Origin: Adiantum capillus-veneris
Taxonomy: Eukaryota; Streptophyta; Polypodiopsida; Polypodiales; Pteridaceae
Reading direction: 5' to 3'
Length of the DNA: 64,000 nucleotides
Assembly: GCA_014529385.2 (NCBI GenBank)
Contig: CM043942.1
Span: 53,508,647-53,572,646 of the forward strand
The notes under the pieces were generated by a model. It was not told the origin of the DNA. It worked only from the letters and a program-made list of their open reading frames with translations, and ran no database searches. Position numbers and translations under genes: made by a program. Positions 52,944-64,000 of this stretch are shown one piece after another; the first letter of the stretch is position 1; each line of letters begins with the position of its first letter.

Positions 52944-55628
52944 ATAAAAAGGAGTTGAATGACATAAAAATAAGGTGTATTTCACACTATGATTATAATG
53001 AAGATCCTTTTGGAACACCAAATTTTCCCATTTCCAAAAATACACTTTTTTATATTAATGGTGTGGCTTTTGAAGTGCGACTTTCATGTCTCCAAGGAGC
53101 TACTTATGGGCTATTTTTGCATACTGCCCTTGATAGTGGTGTGACTATTCTAAACCATGGAGGGCATAAGTATAGATTTCAAGAGTGGATAAATATATGA
53201 AAAATATTTTCAAGAGCCTCTAAATATTCTCTCCTAGAAGATCCAAATGTCAAAAAAGAGGAGATCAAGCATACATTCTTGGTTGCATAAAAGAAGGAAA
53301 CATGTCGGGTTATATAAATAGCTCTCACGGTACAAGTGTCCAGTCAAATGTACACTATACATATGATCCAATTTTTCCACCTTGGCACAAATGCAAATCT
53401 TAACACATCAAATGAGAAGAGTGTGGCTATGTATGCATTGAGACTATTTGTAGGGTTGAAACAGGAGAAGAGTTTTTTGCTGACTATGACTTTACTTGAT
53501 ATTTTCAAGTATTTTATGTGGATGGAAATCTCAAATAAATCTATAATTTTGATTCTTCATGGACAAAATATCAACACTTAAGTATATATGATTGTTATTT
53601 ACTTTATGTTCAGCTGGAATCTAGAGTGCCCTTATGCTTTATGTGTTGTCTAAGTTTTTTGAATACCTTGAACATACAATAATCTTGACTCTACTTAACA
53701 TTTGTAGCAAATATTATCAAAATTCAATCAATATCTAGGTTAAAAACATGGTAGGGGCTCCAATATTACTTTCTTGTTTTGATAGATTTTATCTGAATAT
53801 GAAGCACATCTTTACAACTTTTTGGTGTAGTTTGAAACTAGCTAGCTTAAACAAGTTGTGGCCCTTGGATCCAAATCTATGCCAAAGATTTAATTTTTTC
53901 TTATAGCCTAGATTGGACATGTGGTGGACCTTGTGGCCGTGTGTTCTCGAACAAGTTTTGGCTTTTAGTATTCACTTACATACTAAAATTTAATAGAGCT
54001 TAGGCTAGACAAGTTTGCCACAATTGTTTCTTATAGCTTAGATTGGACATGTGGTGGATCTTGTGCCCATGTGTTCTTGAACAAGTTTTGGATTCTAGTA
54101 TTCACTTCAGTACTAAACTTTAATAGATTTTAGGCTAGAAAAATTTGCCACAATAGATTGTAGTTTAGACAAGTGTGGTGCCTTGTGTACCAATGCTAAT
54201 AATGATTGGAAAGATTCTAATATTCATTTCAGCTTGAATAAATTTCTTACTTGGAGCTCTACATGTAAAAATGGTGAATTAAATTGTAGTAACTTTTAAT
54301 GAAACCAATGTTATGTGTGCTTTCTTAGATTCAAAGACTGGGATTGACAAAGCCCCTATAATTCAATCAACGGCTCTAGAATCCACTGATTCTCTCAGTT
54401 TTGAAGTGCCCAACCAGTGCTCCAACAATCCAACATCCTGAAACATCTACTCATGAGTCATATTCAATTGTTGCTACTTCATCTAGTGTAGATGATCAGA
54501 AATCCATGCCTACAATTATATTGGATTTAAATGATCTATTATTGAAACCTTCCTCTTAGCCGTCCTCACACCATGAATCAATGCAGATAGTTTCAGAAAG
54601 ATATGTTATACTCATGCCAAGTTGCATATGCCAGGTTGCGTACAATTCTTAAGACCATATTACAAAGATTTAATGTTTCAATCTGGTCAACATCTACTAG
54701 GGACAATGTACTTCAAATCCTTAGAGAACTAAACAACTTAGCTAGGGATACATTACCTTTCTTTGCAATTTGGTATCAAGAAGGTTGCTACACTGCTCAA
54801 AGCCAAAAATTATTTAGACTTGAAAATCCAAATGTTGAGGCAATGTTCAAGTCTTTGCCCAAAATGGCCATGGTGTTTGAATGTGATCCACAAAGAACAT
54901 TACTTATTGATGACTCTCCTTACAAGCGATGTATTTCACCTGTAAAAAAAAATATTTTCCCAGCACAATTTGATGGTGAAAAAATGGTTGACAATGTGCT
55001 CTTGGGGGAGTTGCTTCCCTACTTGTTTCAACTTGATGAGAGAAGGTATGTGCACGATTTGGTTGCTTCTAATCATTATGGACAACTTGAAGTGACAAAT
55101 AACAATGAATACAAAGAGATCATAGAGTATTGGAAGCATAAAAAATGATGCTTGGTTAGCTAGGGTGTTCTTTACAAGACTAATACCACTTGAAAAATAT
55201 GACAAAGGTGAAACTACCCTTCAGGAAAAACTAGATCAAACAAGTGACACAATCCATTGCAATGAAATGAGATGATCCCAAATACAAGAAATATTGCCAA
55301 AGGAAGGTACACCCATTGAAATCATAAAGGCACCACAATTGATCTCTTTATCTAGGCAATTGGGTTGTAGCACAAAAGGACCATTGAAGGCAACCACTGC
55401 AAAGGCTTATATAAATAAGGTGAAAGCTAAGAACAATCTTTTAAATATGGATAGAAAAAAATTCCTAAGGTACTATTGAAATGTCCTAACCCTTGATACA
55501 CATGCTTGAATATTCATATCCATGGTATCTAATCAATCTTTCTTTTTATTCCTTCTTACAGATACTCACAAAGGGTATATCTTGATGGGGCTCAATTGAT
55601 ACGAGTTTTGACATTTTTTTCAAAATGA
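52944..55628 (+). pseudogene. Decayed multi-exon gene with FCP1/HAD-type phosphatase domain
   Basis: Three parts look exonic. Part one, 52944-53200, follows an intron-like end (TTTCTTTGCAG) and is of unknown type. Part two starts after GTGTGCTTTCTTAG at 54329; TIILDLNDLL matches HAD motif I (DLN instead of DxD), and after a stop and frameshift 54603-55148 is open with FNVSIWSTSTRDNVL (motif II region) and TLLIDDSPYK (motif III). A frameshift at an A-run near 55140 and a stop near 55275 follow, then an open stretch to a donor at 55469. The last exon 55562-55628 follows TTCCTTCTTACAG and ends in TGA. FCP1-like enzymes remove phosphate from proteins such as RNA polymerase II. Altered motif I and several lesions argue against activity. 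Confidence 0.6.
55470..55561 (+). other. Inferred 92-bp GT-AG intron
   Basis: Donor CCTAAG-GTACTA and acceptor CTTACAG-ATAC. Splicing joins KKFLR to YSQRVYLDGAQ and keeps the frame to the final TGA. Confidence 0.5.
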
Positions 55629-58600
55629 CAAAGCAACCACCTATATTTTGCTTATCAATTTTTCACTTTGTAATCATACAAATAAAAGTGAAGATTATGC
55701 TTCTTCTTAAGATCGCGTATTTAGGATTGTAAAATTTTCAATTGTCATTTAAACTTTTGCTAGCAATACTTTGTACTTATTTATTTTAATAAAAAAGGTC
55801 AAAGACCCAAGTTTTTTTTTATTTTTAAAAGTCATTGATTGCCTCATTTTTGTAGAGTTCTATTCCATTGAGGAAGTTAGAATCTATCACAAACTAATTA
55901 AGACACATTTGGAGCCTAGATTAGACAAGTGGTGTACCTTCATAAATTTATTAGATAAGTGGTGGACCTTCAAAAATTTATTATTGAGTTAGATATTAAC
56001 CTAGACAAGTGAAAGACCTTCAAATCAACACTTGAATTTCCTACTTAGATCCTTTATTTGTCAAGTGAAAGCTAACATTCAAATTCCTTTTAGGATGACA
56101 CATTAGTTATCTACTTATAACCTAGCTTGGATGACCGATGACTGCTACATCTCATTATGTTTCAATAAAGACTTCATTTGACTTCAAAATTACTAACTTT
56201 GGCCAATTTTACAACATATCATAAATGGTGGGAAAAATTACTCTCTATGATATAAGAAAATAGGGTTTAGACCAATGGCATCACATAACATAGGTTGGGA
56301 CCAATGCTGTGAGACCCTCTTTTCCTTTCCTAGATTGTTCATCTATTGAATCTTGCTTATGTCTATGTTTCAATAGAGTCTAGCCTAGACAAGTGGTGGA
56401 TCTTGCTTGCTTCAATTCTGTGTAGCTTGGACAAGTGGTGGTACGTGGGAATAACATTTAGCTATCAATTTTAAGCCAAAAAATTTTTAAAAGTGTGGAC
56501 ATCCCTTATGTCCACATTTGAAAGAAGCCTCTAGTTTGGACAAGTGGTGGACCTTGAAACCAAATCCCCAATGCTATAGCATATCATTTGTTGGACAAAT
56601 GGTGAGAGAAAATACCTTCCATGCTATAACATAACATAGGCTTGGGACCCTCTATCAATTTTCCATGCCTGGGTTTGTGGTTGATCTTGCTTCTTTGAAT
56701 GTTTCAATAGAGTGTACCTTGGATAAGTTTTCAATATTGCTTCTATCTATGCTCCAATGAACTCAAGCTTGGACAAGTGGTGGAACTTGATACCAAAGCT
56801 CATGTGCTAAAATATAGCATATCTTAATAAAGAATCAATGGAACTTGTAATGGTTTTTATTGCTTAGTTTTGACATTTGGTGAATCTTGTTTCTCTCCAT
56901 TTGCAACAGAGCATAGCTTAGACAAGTGATGGGCCTTGTTTATTTCCATGAAGAGAAGACTGGACATATGGTGGGCCTTGTTTCTCTCCCCCACAAAGAG
57001 ACGATTGGACATATGGTGGGCCTTAGAACTAGAATCTCTATTCTACAATGAAATATAAGCTATACAAGTGCTATACCTTGAGATCAACTACCCATGCTCC
57101 TAGAGATGATAGGTTGGTCATGTGGATAGCTAAATCATTTACGCTAGCCAAGGAAAACTAGTAAAAGGTCCACCGTCCAATCTCACATCCATTGAAGTCC
57201 TAGTGAAGTATGAAGAGAAGCAAGGTATACTTAGTCCAATTGAATCCTGAATAAAAACAAGGCATATCACTAGATAATCCAAGGTATGAGAAATAATTTT
57301 AAGGTCCACCACTTATCCAACCTATACTATATTGTCGCATGGGGCTTACAAGATACCTTTTTGGATTAAAATCCTTAAAGTTTTAAGAATCAAGAGAGGA
57401 AATGCCCATAAAGCATTGTCTATGCATTGGAAATTTTGTTAATATCCACCACTTGCCCAATCTTAGATCTATGAATACATTAAGAGAATCAAGGTCCATC
57501 ACTTGTCCAAGGTTAGCTCCATTGAAACATAGGGATATCTTGGTTGTCTAAGTTAGGAATAGGGAATCAACACAAAATCCACCACTTGTATGACCTATGA
57601 TATATTCTAGATGGTTGATATAAGGCTCACCACCAAGAGAAGATTTATTGAAACACAAATAGACATATACCATGGATGCAACCTTACTATCATAGGTTCA
57701 ATCTATCATCTCTATTATCATGGTAGGTTTGGTCCTAAGCTCCACCACATGTCCAACCTATATTTTGTTGTAAAATAGAGATTTGGTTTTCAACATCACC
57801 ACCTATCCAAACCCTAATCCATTGGTGCTTGAAGAGAAGCAATGTTCACCACTTCTCTAAGCTATGCTTCCTTAAAACACACAAAGAGTAAATTCCACAA
57901 CTTATCCAAGGTTGAAGAGAAGCAAGATCCACCATTTGTCCAAGGTATTCTTCCTTAAAACGCATAGAGATTAAAATCCACCACTTCTTCAAGCTTTTTA
58001 TTGTGAATGACTACAAGGTCCAGCACTTTTCCAAACTATCATCTCTAATAGAGTGTCTAGATGAGTAATGTCCAAGGTTCCCCACTTATTGAATATTCTC
58101 TCCATTGATCATAGAGAGAAGAAAGGTTCACCACCTATCCAAGAAAAGATTCATTGAAACATAGAGAGAAGAAAAAATCCACCAGCTATCCAAACTAGTT
58201 TAAAAAAACACTCTACAAGGTCCATTTCTTTTCCAGTTTTCCACTCTATTTTGTATCATGAAGAGTTTGGTTACAAAGTTTAGCACTCGTCACAAGCTAG
58301 GCTCTAATGAGAGTGGAGAGAAGCAAGTGGTTTACTCATTTACTCACATGGCCCTAGCATGGATTGTTTGGGAGTCTTAAGACTAAATCCCCATTGTATA
58401 ATTGAGAATAGGTCCATGGACCTTATATTAATATCCCATGCTTAGGTTGAACAAGTAGTTCTATATATGCTAAGATTGAGTAGACATTAGTAAAAACCCT
58501 ATGTTACACTAATCAAGATTGAAACTTTATTTGACTACTTGTACAAGTGGTTATAAGTTTTTGTTTCCTTATCCAACCAGATCTTATATTGGAAAAGTGG

Positions 58601-58787
58601 TAGACTTGATTCCTAATCACCCATTCTAATGTAGATAATTGGTTGAGAACTTATGCACTTCAATCATATCTTTGACAAGTAGTACTTGACTTAGATCTAG
58701 TTGAACTTTATGACATTGAGACTAAGAGAGAGTTCAACATGAAGAAGTTTAAGTTTTCAATTTGACTTTGTTTATAGTAATGATTAT
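55629..58787. other. No gene seen; motif array and AT-rich spacer
   Basis: Apart from the interspersed motif described above I find no ORF with family resemblance, no LTR end and no RNA gene. Confidence 0.5.
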
Positions 58788-60785
58788 TGTAATAGAAATG
58801 GCCTGATAACTTGTAGAGAAGCGGAATTAAGAGAAAGTATTTGATGAAATTACTTGGAGAGCATAATGGGTGAACCTCATTAGTGGTAGCAACATAAACA
58901 TAACAGTTAATTAACTAGGCATGAACAATACTTTTGCAAGAGAGAGAGAATTAGAGAACATGACAACAGTTGAGAACCAGATTTATGTGGAGCCTGTCCC
59001 CTCTCCAATAGGCATTTGTATTATAGATTTTCCCATTAAAGGAGACTTGGTACAATACTATCTTTGTTTTCTTTCTGACCTATGTGATGCAATGAAGATG
59101 AAAATCTTCATGTACCACTAACATAGCATAAATTGAAGAAAGCATCAACTGGACCAACCCTCAGTCCCAAGACCTCAAACACCTTCGAAGGTGGAGAGAG
59201 CTAGCAGGGAATGAGGATAGGGAAGAGGAAGAAGAAGTAGTATACGAGAAAGAACTATTCCCTTACTTATCGTCACTCTTACATGATACAAAACAACTCA
59301 TTAACTTTGATAAACCATAAGCCATAACTTCACATATATGCAAAAAAAAATAACTTTTTATCATTTTCAGGTGCATGCATAACATCTAAAAGGTTTCTTG
59401 ATGAGATCAACTCGTATACTATAGCGTGGGAAAGCATGGACATTGCAGCTCCTATCAATGGCATGTCTATCACTGGCAGCAAAAATGGAAGATTCATAAC
59501 ACACAAATGAAAGTTTTTGACCTCAAACCAATGCATCGATCTCAGCTCCATAATATAGACTAACACCTTATCACATCACTTTGCCCATATGAGACTCGTG
59601 CAACAGACGGTAACACGAAAAGAAATCCACTTTATTCATAATTGCTTGTATGGTTGGGAGTGACTAACCATATACCCTCATATAAGTTTACCACTTGAAA
59701 CCTTTAGCATAGCATAATAGATTAGTAACGATGAAGATGAAGAATGTGGCAAGCTCAAGATTTCAAGCATGTGTCTTGGTTGGATTTGCACTCCATAGCC
59801 AAGAAGCTTAGTGTAGGTTTACACTTCTCAACGAGCTAGAGAAGGAGGTGGATCTCTTGCACTAGCAAAGTACATAGTAATGAAAAAGTGAGTGTGTGTG
59901 GGAGAGTATACCCTCCAAGCAAGACCCTTGCTTCATGCTCGACCCCCTCTTGTAGCACTCTTCGGCATCTGATTGGACCTCCTCAAGCCTCGCCAATCAC
60001 AGCCCAAGTGCATTCTAGGAAAGCTTGGTAATCTTGGGACTAGTGTCCCCCTTTCCACTTTGGGAGAGAGGACTTGATAAATGCAGAAAAAATAAAATAA
60101 ATGTGATAAATTCTCATTGGAACCCCTTTTAGGCCTGGCCAATAGGATTCAAGCACCTCATGAAGTTAACATGGGTAGGGGCTTGACATGTGTCCTTGCT
60201 ACCTCTCTAGGCCTGGGCTTACCTTGTGTGTGTGAGTGTGTGTTCTCTCTCTAGCCCTAAGAAAAGGGCTCGCCCCCTCAAGGATAGGGATATTATTGAC
60301 TTTCTTGACCAAGCACCTTAGTCATGAAGCATGACTAAGCACTCTTACTAGGGGGTGTTTCCACAAGCATCTCAAGCAAGCATGTCCAAGCTTCTCAAGA
60401 ACCTTAATCATGCAGCAGGTCAAGCACCTCAAGAAATTTAATCAAGCACCTCAAGCAGGACAAAGACCTCAAGCTTGAACTGGGTTCCCACCTCAAGCTC
60501 AAACCTAGCTTAACTATGGTCTTAGGTCTAAGGACTTTTAACACTAACCTTTGGATGTCTTAATGAAGCTAACCCTAAGGTTTTTTTTACGCTTCATTAG
60601 TAGCCTTGCTCTTTGAGAGAGTTCATCTCTTATTTGAGCCCTTTACCATTGGTCCCTTGTTGAGATAGATTTGAAGCACCTGTCTATATTCTACCTCCTG
60701 TTTCCCATTTATCTCTCCCATATTAAATGATGATTTCAATATGAGAAAGTATTTTTGGAATAGGTAGATATTAGATTTTATGACA
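58788..60785 (-). repeat. Third gypsy LTR (3' LTR), diverged
   Basis: Starts TGTAATAGAAATGGCC and ends ATTTTATGACA, with the polypurine tract and first 3' internal bases (60786-60830, CCTCTCTCTTGAAATAATAG) attached. About 400 bp longer than the intact LTR. CCAAT pairs remain near 59967-59995 and 60113-60145. The rest of the element is absent. Confidence 0.85.
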
Positions 60786-60830
60786 TTACCTCTCTCTTGA
60801 AATAATAGTCGTCCTCGACTATGAGGTAGA

Positions 60831-61182
60831 AGAGATAAAGTCTTAGTCATTAGTCTACATTACGTAGCGGGTAGAGGATCCCTTTTTACCCTACGACATC
60901 ATTCCAAGATGGATGACTAATCCATTTGGTGCTTGGGAGACATAGCTTCCGCAAGCATGTTTTCTCTTTATTTGCTATCATAATGCCAAAGTAGAATGAC
61001 AAGTTCTACTTGGTTCTTGAGAGAAGTCGTCAATCAAACATGATTCTAAGCATGCATACTACTTAAATTTGTGCACATAAAAAGAGAGCTAGTCTTATAA
61101 GACCAAAACATTGGTCATTAGAAAGAAATTTGTACATTTGATTACTCTAATGTAGCAGTTTAAGCATTGATAAGGTTCATAC
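60831..61182. other. Unassigned spacer
   Basis: I see no ORF, terminal repeat or RNA gene. It lies between the third gypsy LTR and the LTR starting at 61183. Confidence 0.4.
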
Positions 61183-61358
61183 TGAGGCGGTCCGGGGCGG
61201 GCAACAAGAAGACTGGCCTCTAAGCACTCTTCTAGGCTCCCGGGCTGCTCAATTGGGTTGGGGTTGGAAAAAACAACAAACACACACACAAATCTGCAAC
61301 CTAACCCTACACAAATTTGGGGCACCACCTAGTTTTGGATGCGAACTAGGACGCGTAA

Positions 61359-61452
<94 letters not shown>

Positions 61453-63823
61453 TGTGTGTGTGTGTGCTTGGGATGCTTTGAAATGTGTCGTCAATGATGA
61501 AGCAAACACAATTATATATGTAAGAAAGAGAGAGAAGTGGGAGGGGGTGCTTGTTGCTTTAATACCTTTTTACAAATCTGTCATGACCAATCAAAGTGAG
61601 ATTAGTATTTGTTCAACATAGCTTGAGTAAGTTACACCACAACACATTACAAGAAAAGCCACCCCAATCACTATCTTAAGGCCAGGGGAGTCCTCTCCAC
61701 CATGTCGCTCTCTTACAGTATGTGGGATTTATGGCTAAATTGATGACAACACCCAGAGACAAGCTCTCAAGACCTATAAAAAAAACACCAAGAAACTTAC
61801 ACATCATTGTTGTCCATTTTTTCACGTTGGAAGAGAGACAAAATATCCAAGCTTAGTCCAAATCCACCCTCCTTGATTCATCAAATGTTGAGCTTATAGT
61901 AGTAGGAGAAATGATAGATTTCGTACTCTCAATTGAATGATCACTCTCTCTTACAATGACATAGCGTTCCCTTGCTAATCACCCCTAGTACAACACATGC
62001 ATATGCATAAGACAATGAGCTTCATCTCAAGAGATCCTTCTAGAGAGGTTGAGCTTGGCTTCTCAAGCTATAGCATAGTGCTCTTGCTTATGGCTCCCCC
62101 TTTTTGTGCTAGCTACACCCTCCTTTTATAGCAATTTTGAGGGCTAGGGTTACTCCTCTAACCATGGTTGGGTTAGATTTTCAACACTTATCTAATTTGT
62201 TTTGCTTGGAATTATCAAGAAGTTGGTGGGGATAGATGAAGAAGAGAGAGAGGAGAGAAGTGGAGGTGATAGGACTTTTCATAGTAGGTTAGTGTTAGTA
62301 AATTAGTAGAGTAGTATTTTTATTGATTTACAAATGGAATTGGACATTTACAATGGGAGTATCCATGTAGGATACAAATAAGGAAGAAAAAACTCTTAAT
62401 AGGTAAGAAAATATGGATTTCTTACCATGTTGATGCTCCAAGTGTCTTGAGTAGGGTCAATTTTGACCCTTGTTGACGGTCCACTAGCTCTGACAGTACA
62501 TTTTTTCTCCACACTTGACCTTCCTTAGGAGCCAAGGTAATTGAATATGAGTAATCAATCAACATGGGGCTTTCTTTCAAGAGAAGAGGCTGAATTTTGT
62601 TGTTTTTTTGATAGATATGGGTAATATGGAAGAGGAAAAATGAGACTAGGTGGTCAATTTTGAAATGGAAGTGTGTGTAGGAGACATGAGTTCACCATGG
62701 TTTCTCTTATTCTTCAAGGTTGAGAAGAAGGTGAGTAGGGTGCAGAGAGGAGTGGTGAGAGAGGTGGGGATGATAAGTGGAGAAGTGTGTGTGAAAGAGG
62801 AAAATGATAAAGTGGAAGAGGGAGTATGGCTGCATAGCATGGGCAAACTGGGGTCCACCAATAAAATCATAGCTCACAGGTGGTAGCTCAAAAAAATATG
62901 AAACAATTTGAGGTAAAATTTCATCCCATGAGCTACAACTTTTGTTTGTATCACCTTTTCAAATTTAGAGAGAAAGTGACCTTTAAAAATTCAGCAAAAC
63001 TGACTGTCTTTTTCCACTGCACAAAGTCCTTCTGGGGTCCTTCTTTGGATGATTCTTTTGAATGCCTCCAAGAGTGAGCCCTCCATAGTGCATGCATGCA
63101 TGCCACATACCCTTGACCATATTTGGTAGGTCTATAATTGAAGATATTATTGAGATCATGATATAAATGAATAGTACAACTAAGGAAATCAAATATTGTG
63201 GAGTCTAAAAAAATATGTACATGTTAAATATAAATAATATAGGTAGAAATAAATCTCTCTCTTTATAAGTCTACCATAAAATGATGAATATTTTTGGTGT
63301 TTTAATTTATGAAAGTAATAGAGAATAGATGTAGGAAGGAAAAAAAAATCACAATAGTGAAAAAATATACACATAAATAAAACTAGTTTTTTTGGATTTT
63401 TGTTGGGATGGAGTTACACCAAAAATAAGAGAAGCTTGCATGAAATTATTTATTTATGGAATAAAGAGTATGGTAAGAAAAATTGTGGTAATGGTGAGTC
63501 AATGTACATAGCATAAATAACACGCGCCTAAGTATAAATATTTAAATAAATATCAAAATAATTATAAAAAATCCTTATATTTAGGCCATATATACAATGA
63601 AATATTTACACACAAAGAGACCATAATTTACCTTTTTTTAATTTTTTGGCTCAACTAGCCCAGTGACTAGCTAATTGAGGGTTTTTAAGAAAATATGGGG
63701 AAAGTCCCGTAACTCACACACGCCTATGTACAGTGAAATGGTAGGGATAGCCACAGTGTTTGGATGATTTTGGTAGGGTGAGGTAGCTCACTATGGCAAT
63801 TTGGATAGCCAAAAAATGGCTAT
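61183..63823 (-). mobile_element. 3' LTR of another RT-less gag element (copy Q)
   Basis: Starts TGAGGCGGTCC and ends GGCTATCA, immediately followed by TTAGCCCTCCCCCGG, whose complement is the family's polypurine tract. GGGGCACCACCTAG near 61319 matches the young LTR. A minus-strand TATA box (CTATAAAAGGAGGG) lies at 62118-62131. At 2.64 kb it is the longest LTR of the family here. The left 150 bases match 2040-2170 inverted. Confidence 0.65.
61362..61466. repeat. (GA)n-(TG)n compound microsatellite
   Basis: 89 bases of GA followed by 16 of TG, at the same place in the LTR as the GA tracts at 8563 and 14030. Confidence 0.95.
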
Positions 63824-64000
63824 CATTAGCCCTCCCCCGGATGATGGTATATTCATGTACCATCATAGAGCACCTTTTCCAAAGAGAGTGCTTCACAGTC
63901 CTTGACGAGATCTTCATTGTTTGGCCCCTTGGCATTTTTGCTCGAGTTACACTCATGCTTCATGGAACAATACTTACATGAGATAGCTGCCCTTTGACAG
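63824..64000 (-). pseudogene. 3' internal end of copy Q
   Basis: After the polypurine tract the sequence follows 9926-10070 of the young copy loosely (GTTTGGCCCCTTGGCATTTT against CATTTGGCCATTGGTGAGATTT), the region encoding the end of the membrane-type ORF. The rest lies beyond the window. Confidence 0.45.

Larger units (their letters stand above)
52150..58690. repeat. Degenerate interspersed motif array with orientation switch
   Basis: A motif close to AGCTTGGACAAGTGGTGGAC, followed by CTTG and often preceded by CTCTATGTTTCAATGGAG, occurs at least a dozen times in + orientation between 52190 and 57010 (for example 52711, 53907, 54036, 56425, 56533, 56765). From about 57165 to 58190 it occurs about as often as its reverse complement (for example 57301, 57490, 57739, 57939, 58125). 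A few + copies follow to 58600. Spacing is irregular, 30-400 bp. The copies are too diverged for a recent satellite. No other coding sequence than the phosphatase relic is visible here. Confidence 0.65.

Noticed and set aside
61253-61621. 122-codon ORF with long Arg-Glu repeats
   Set aside because: It is a translation of the GA microsatellite in an LTR; the overlapping minus-strand Ser-Leu frame is the same artefact.
1-64000. tRNA, rRNA or microRNA genes
   Set aside because: I looked for tRNA A/B-box pairs and rRNA core sequences by eye and saw none; only primer sites complementary to tRNA ends are present. A tRNAscan and Rfam search would settle it.

Overview
The window looks like a gene-poor, transposon-packed stretch of a land-plant nuclear genome. 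The evidence is plant-type LTR retrotransposons (one Ty1/copia, several Ty3/gypsy, one RT-less family), primer sites matching initiator tRNA-Met and a tRNA-Asp-like sequence, a CACTA (En/Spm) DNA transposon with a TNP2 transposase, and short GT-AG introns. I cannot name the species. I see no convincing intact host gene, rRNA, tRNA or CRISPR. The only host-like gene is a decayed FCP1/HAD-type phosphatase relative at about 52.9-55.6 kb.

Layout. 1-2170 is the 3' part of a long LTR on the + strand. 2380-4570 is a decayed gypsy gag-pol piece. 4570-8347 is the 3' LTR and last coding region of an old RT-less element. A younger full-length member of that family (8348-15419, LTRs of 1578 and 1597 bp) has inserted into it. 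The old element resumes at 15420, is cut by a copia element (15553-20978, 5-bp target duplication TTCTC), continues at 21246-21495, is cut by a 3.26-kb solo-LTR-like insertion (21496-24753, duplication TCCCC), and resumes at 24754-26000. A 2.4-kb segment containing a second type of gag and part of a gypsy LTR occurs twice (25525-27925 and 33184-35576). A truncated CACTA element (27926-33187) lies between the two copies. A young gypsy element (34953-43395, 5-bp duplication ACTCA, LTRs about 99.6% identical) has split an unidentified ORF. The leader of that disrupted element (43396-46277) carries five near-perfect 22-bp palindromes and starts at an LTR at 46278. Next come a + strand gypsy RT relic, a second decayed copy of the gypsy family (47826-52129), a region full of a degenerate motif that changes orientation (52.15-58.7 kb, enclosing the phosphatase relic), a third gypsy LTR (58788-60785) and another LTR of the RT-less family (61183-63823).

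The most novel item is the RT-less LTR family. The window holds parts of at least four copies. The young copy has a TATA box in each LTR, a primer-binding site, a polypurine tract, a leader with small ORFs including a CCHC knuckle, a gag gene and, in the same frame after one stop, an ORF with a conserved hydrophobic segment near its C-terminus. It has no protease, reverse transcriptase or integrase. It looks like a non-autonomous gag element that also encodes a membrane or env-like protein. Other notable items are a retroelement promoter and leader, cut exactly at its start codon, sitting inside the CACTA element between its two genes; the palindrome array; and the 2.4-kb duplication, which may be an assembly or haplotype artefact.

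All calls rest on reading the sequence by eye. Percent identities are hand estimates from differences noticed, not computed alignments.
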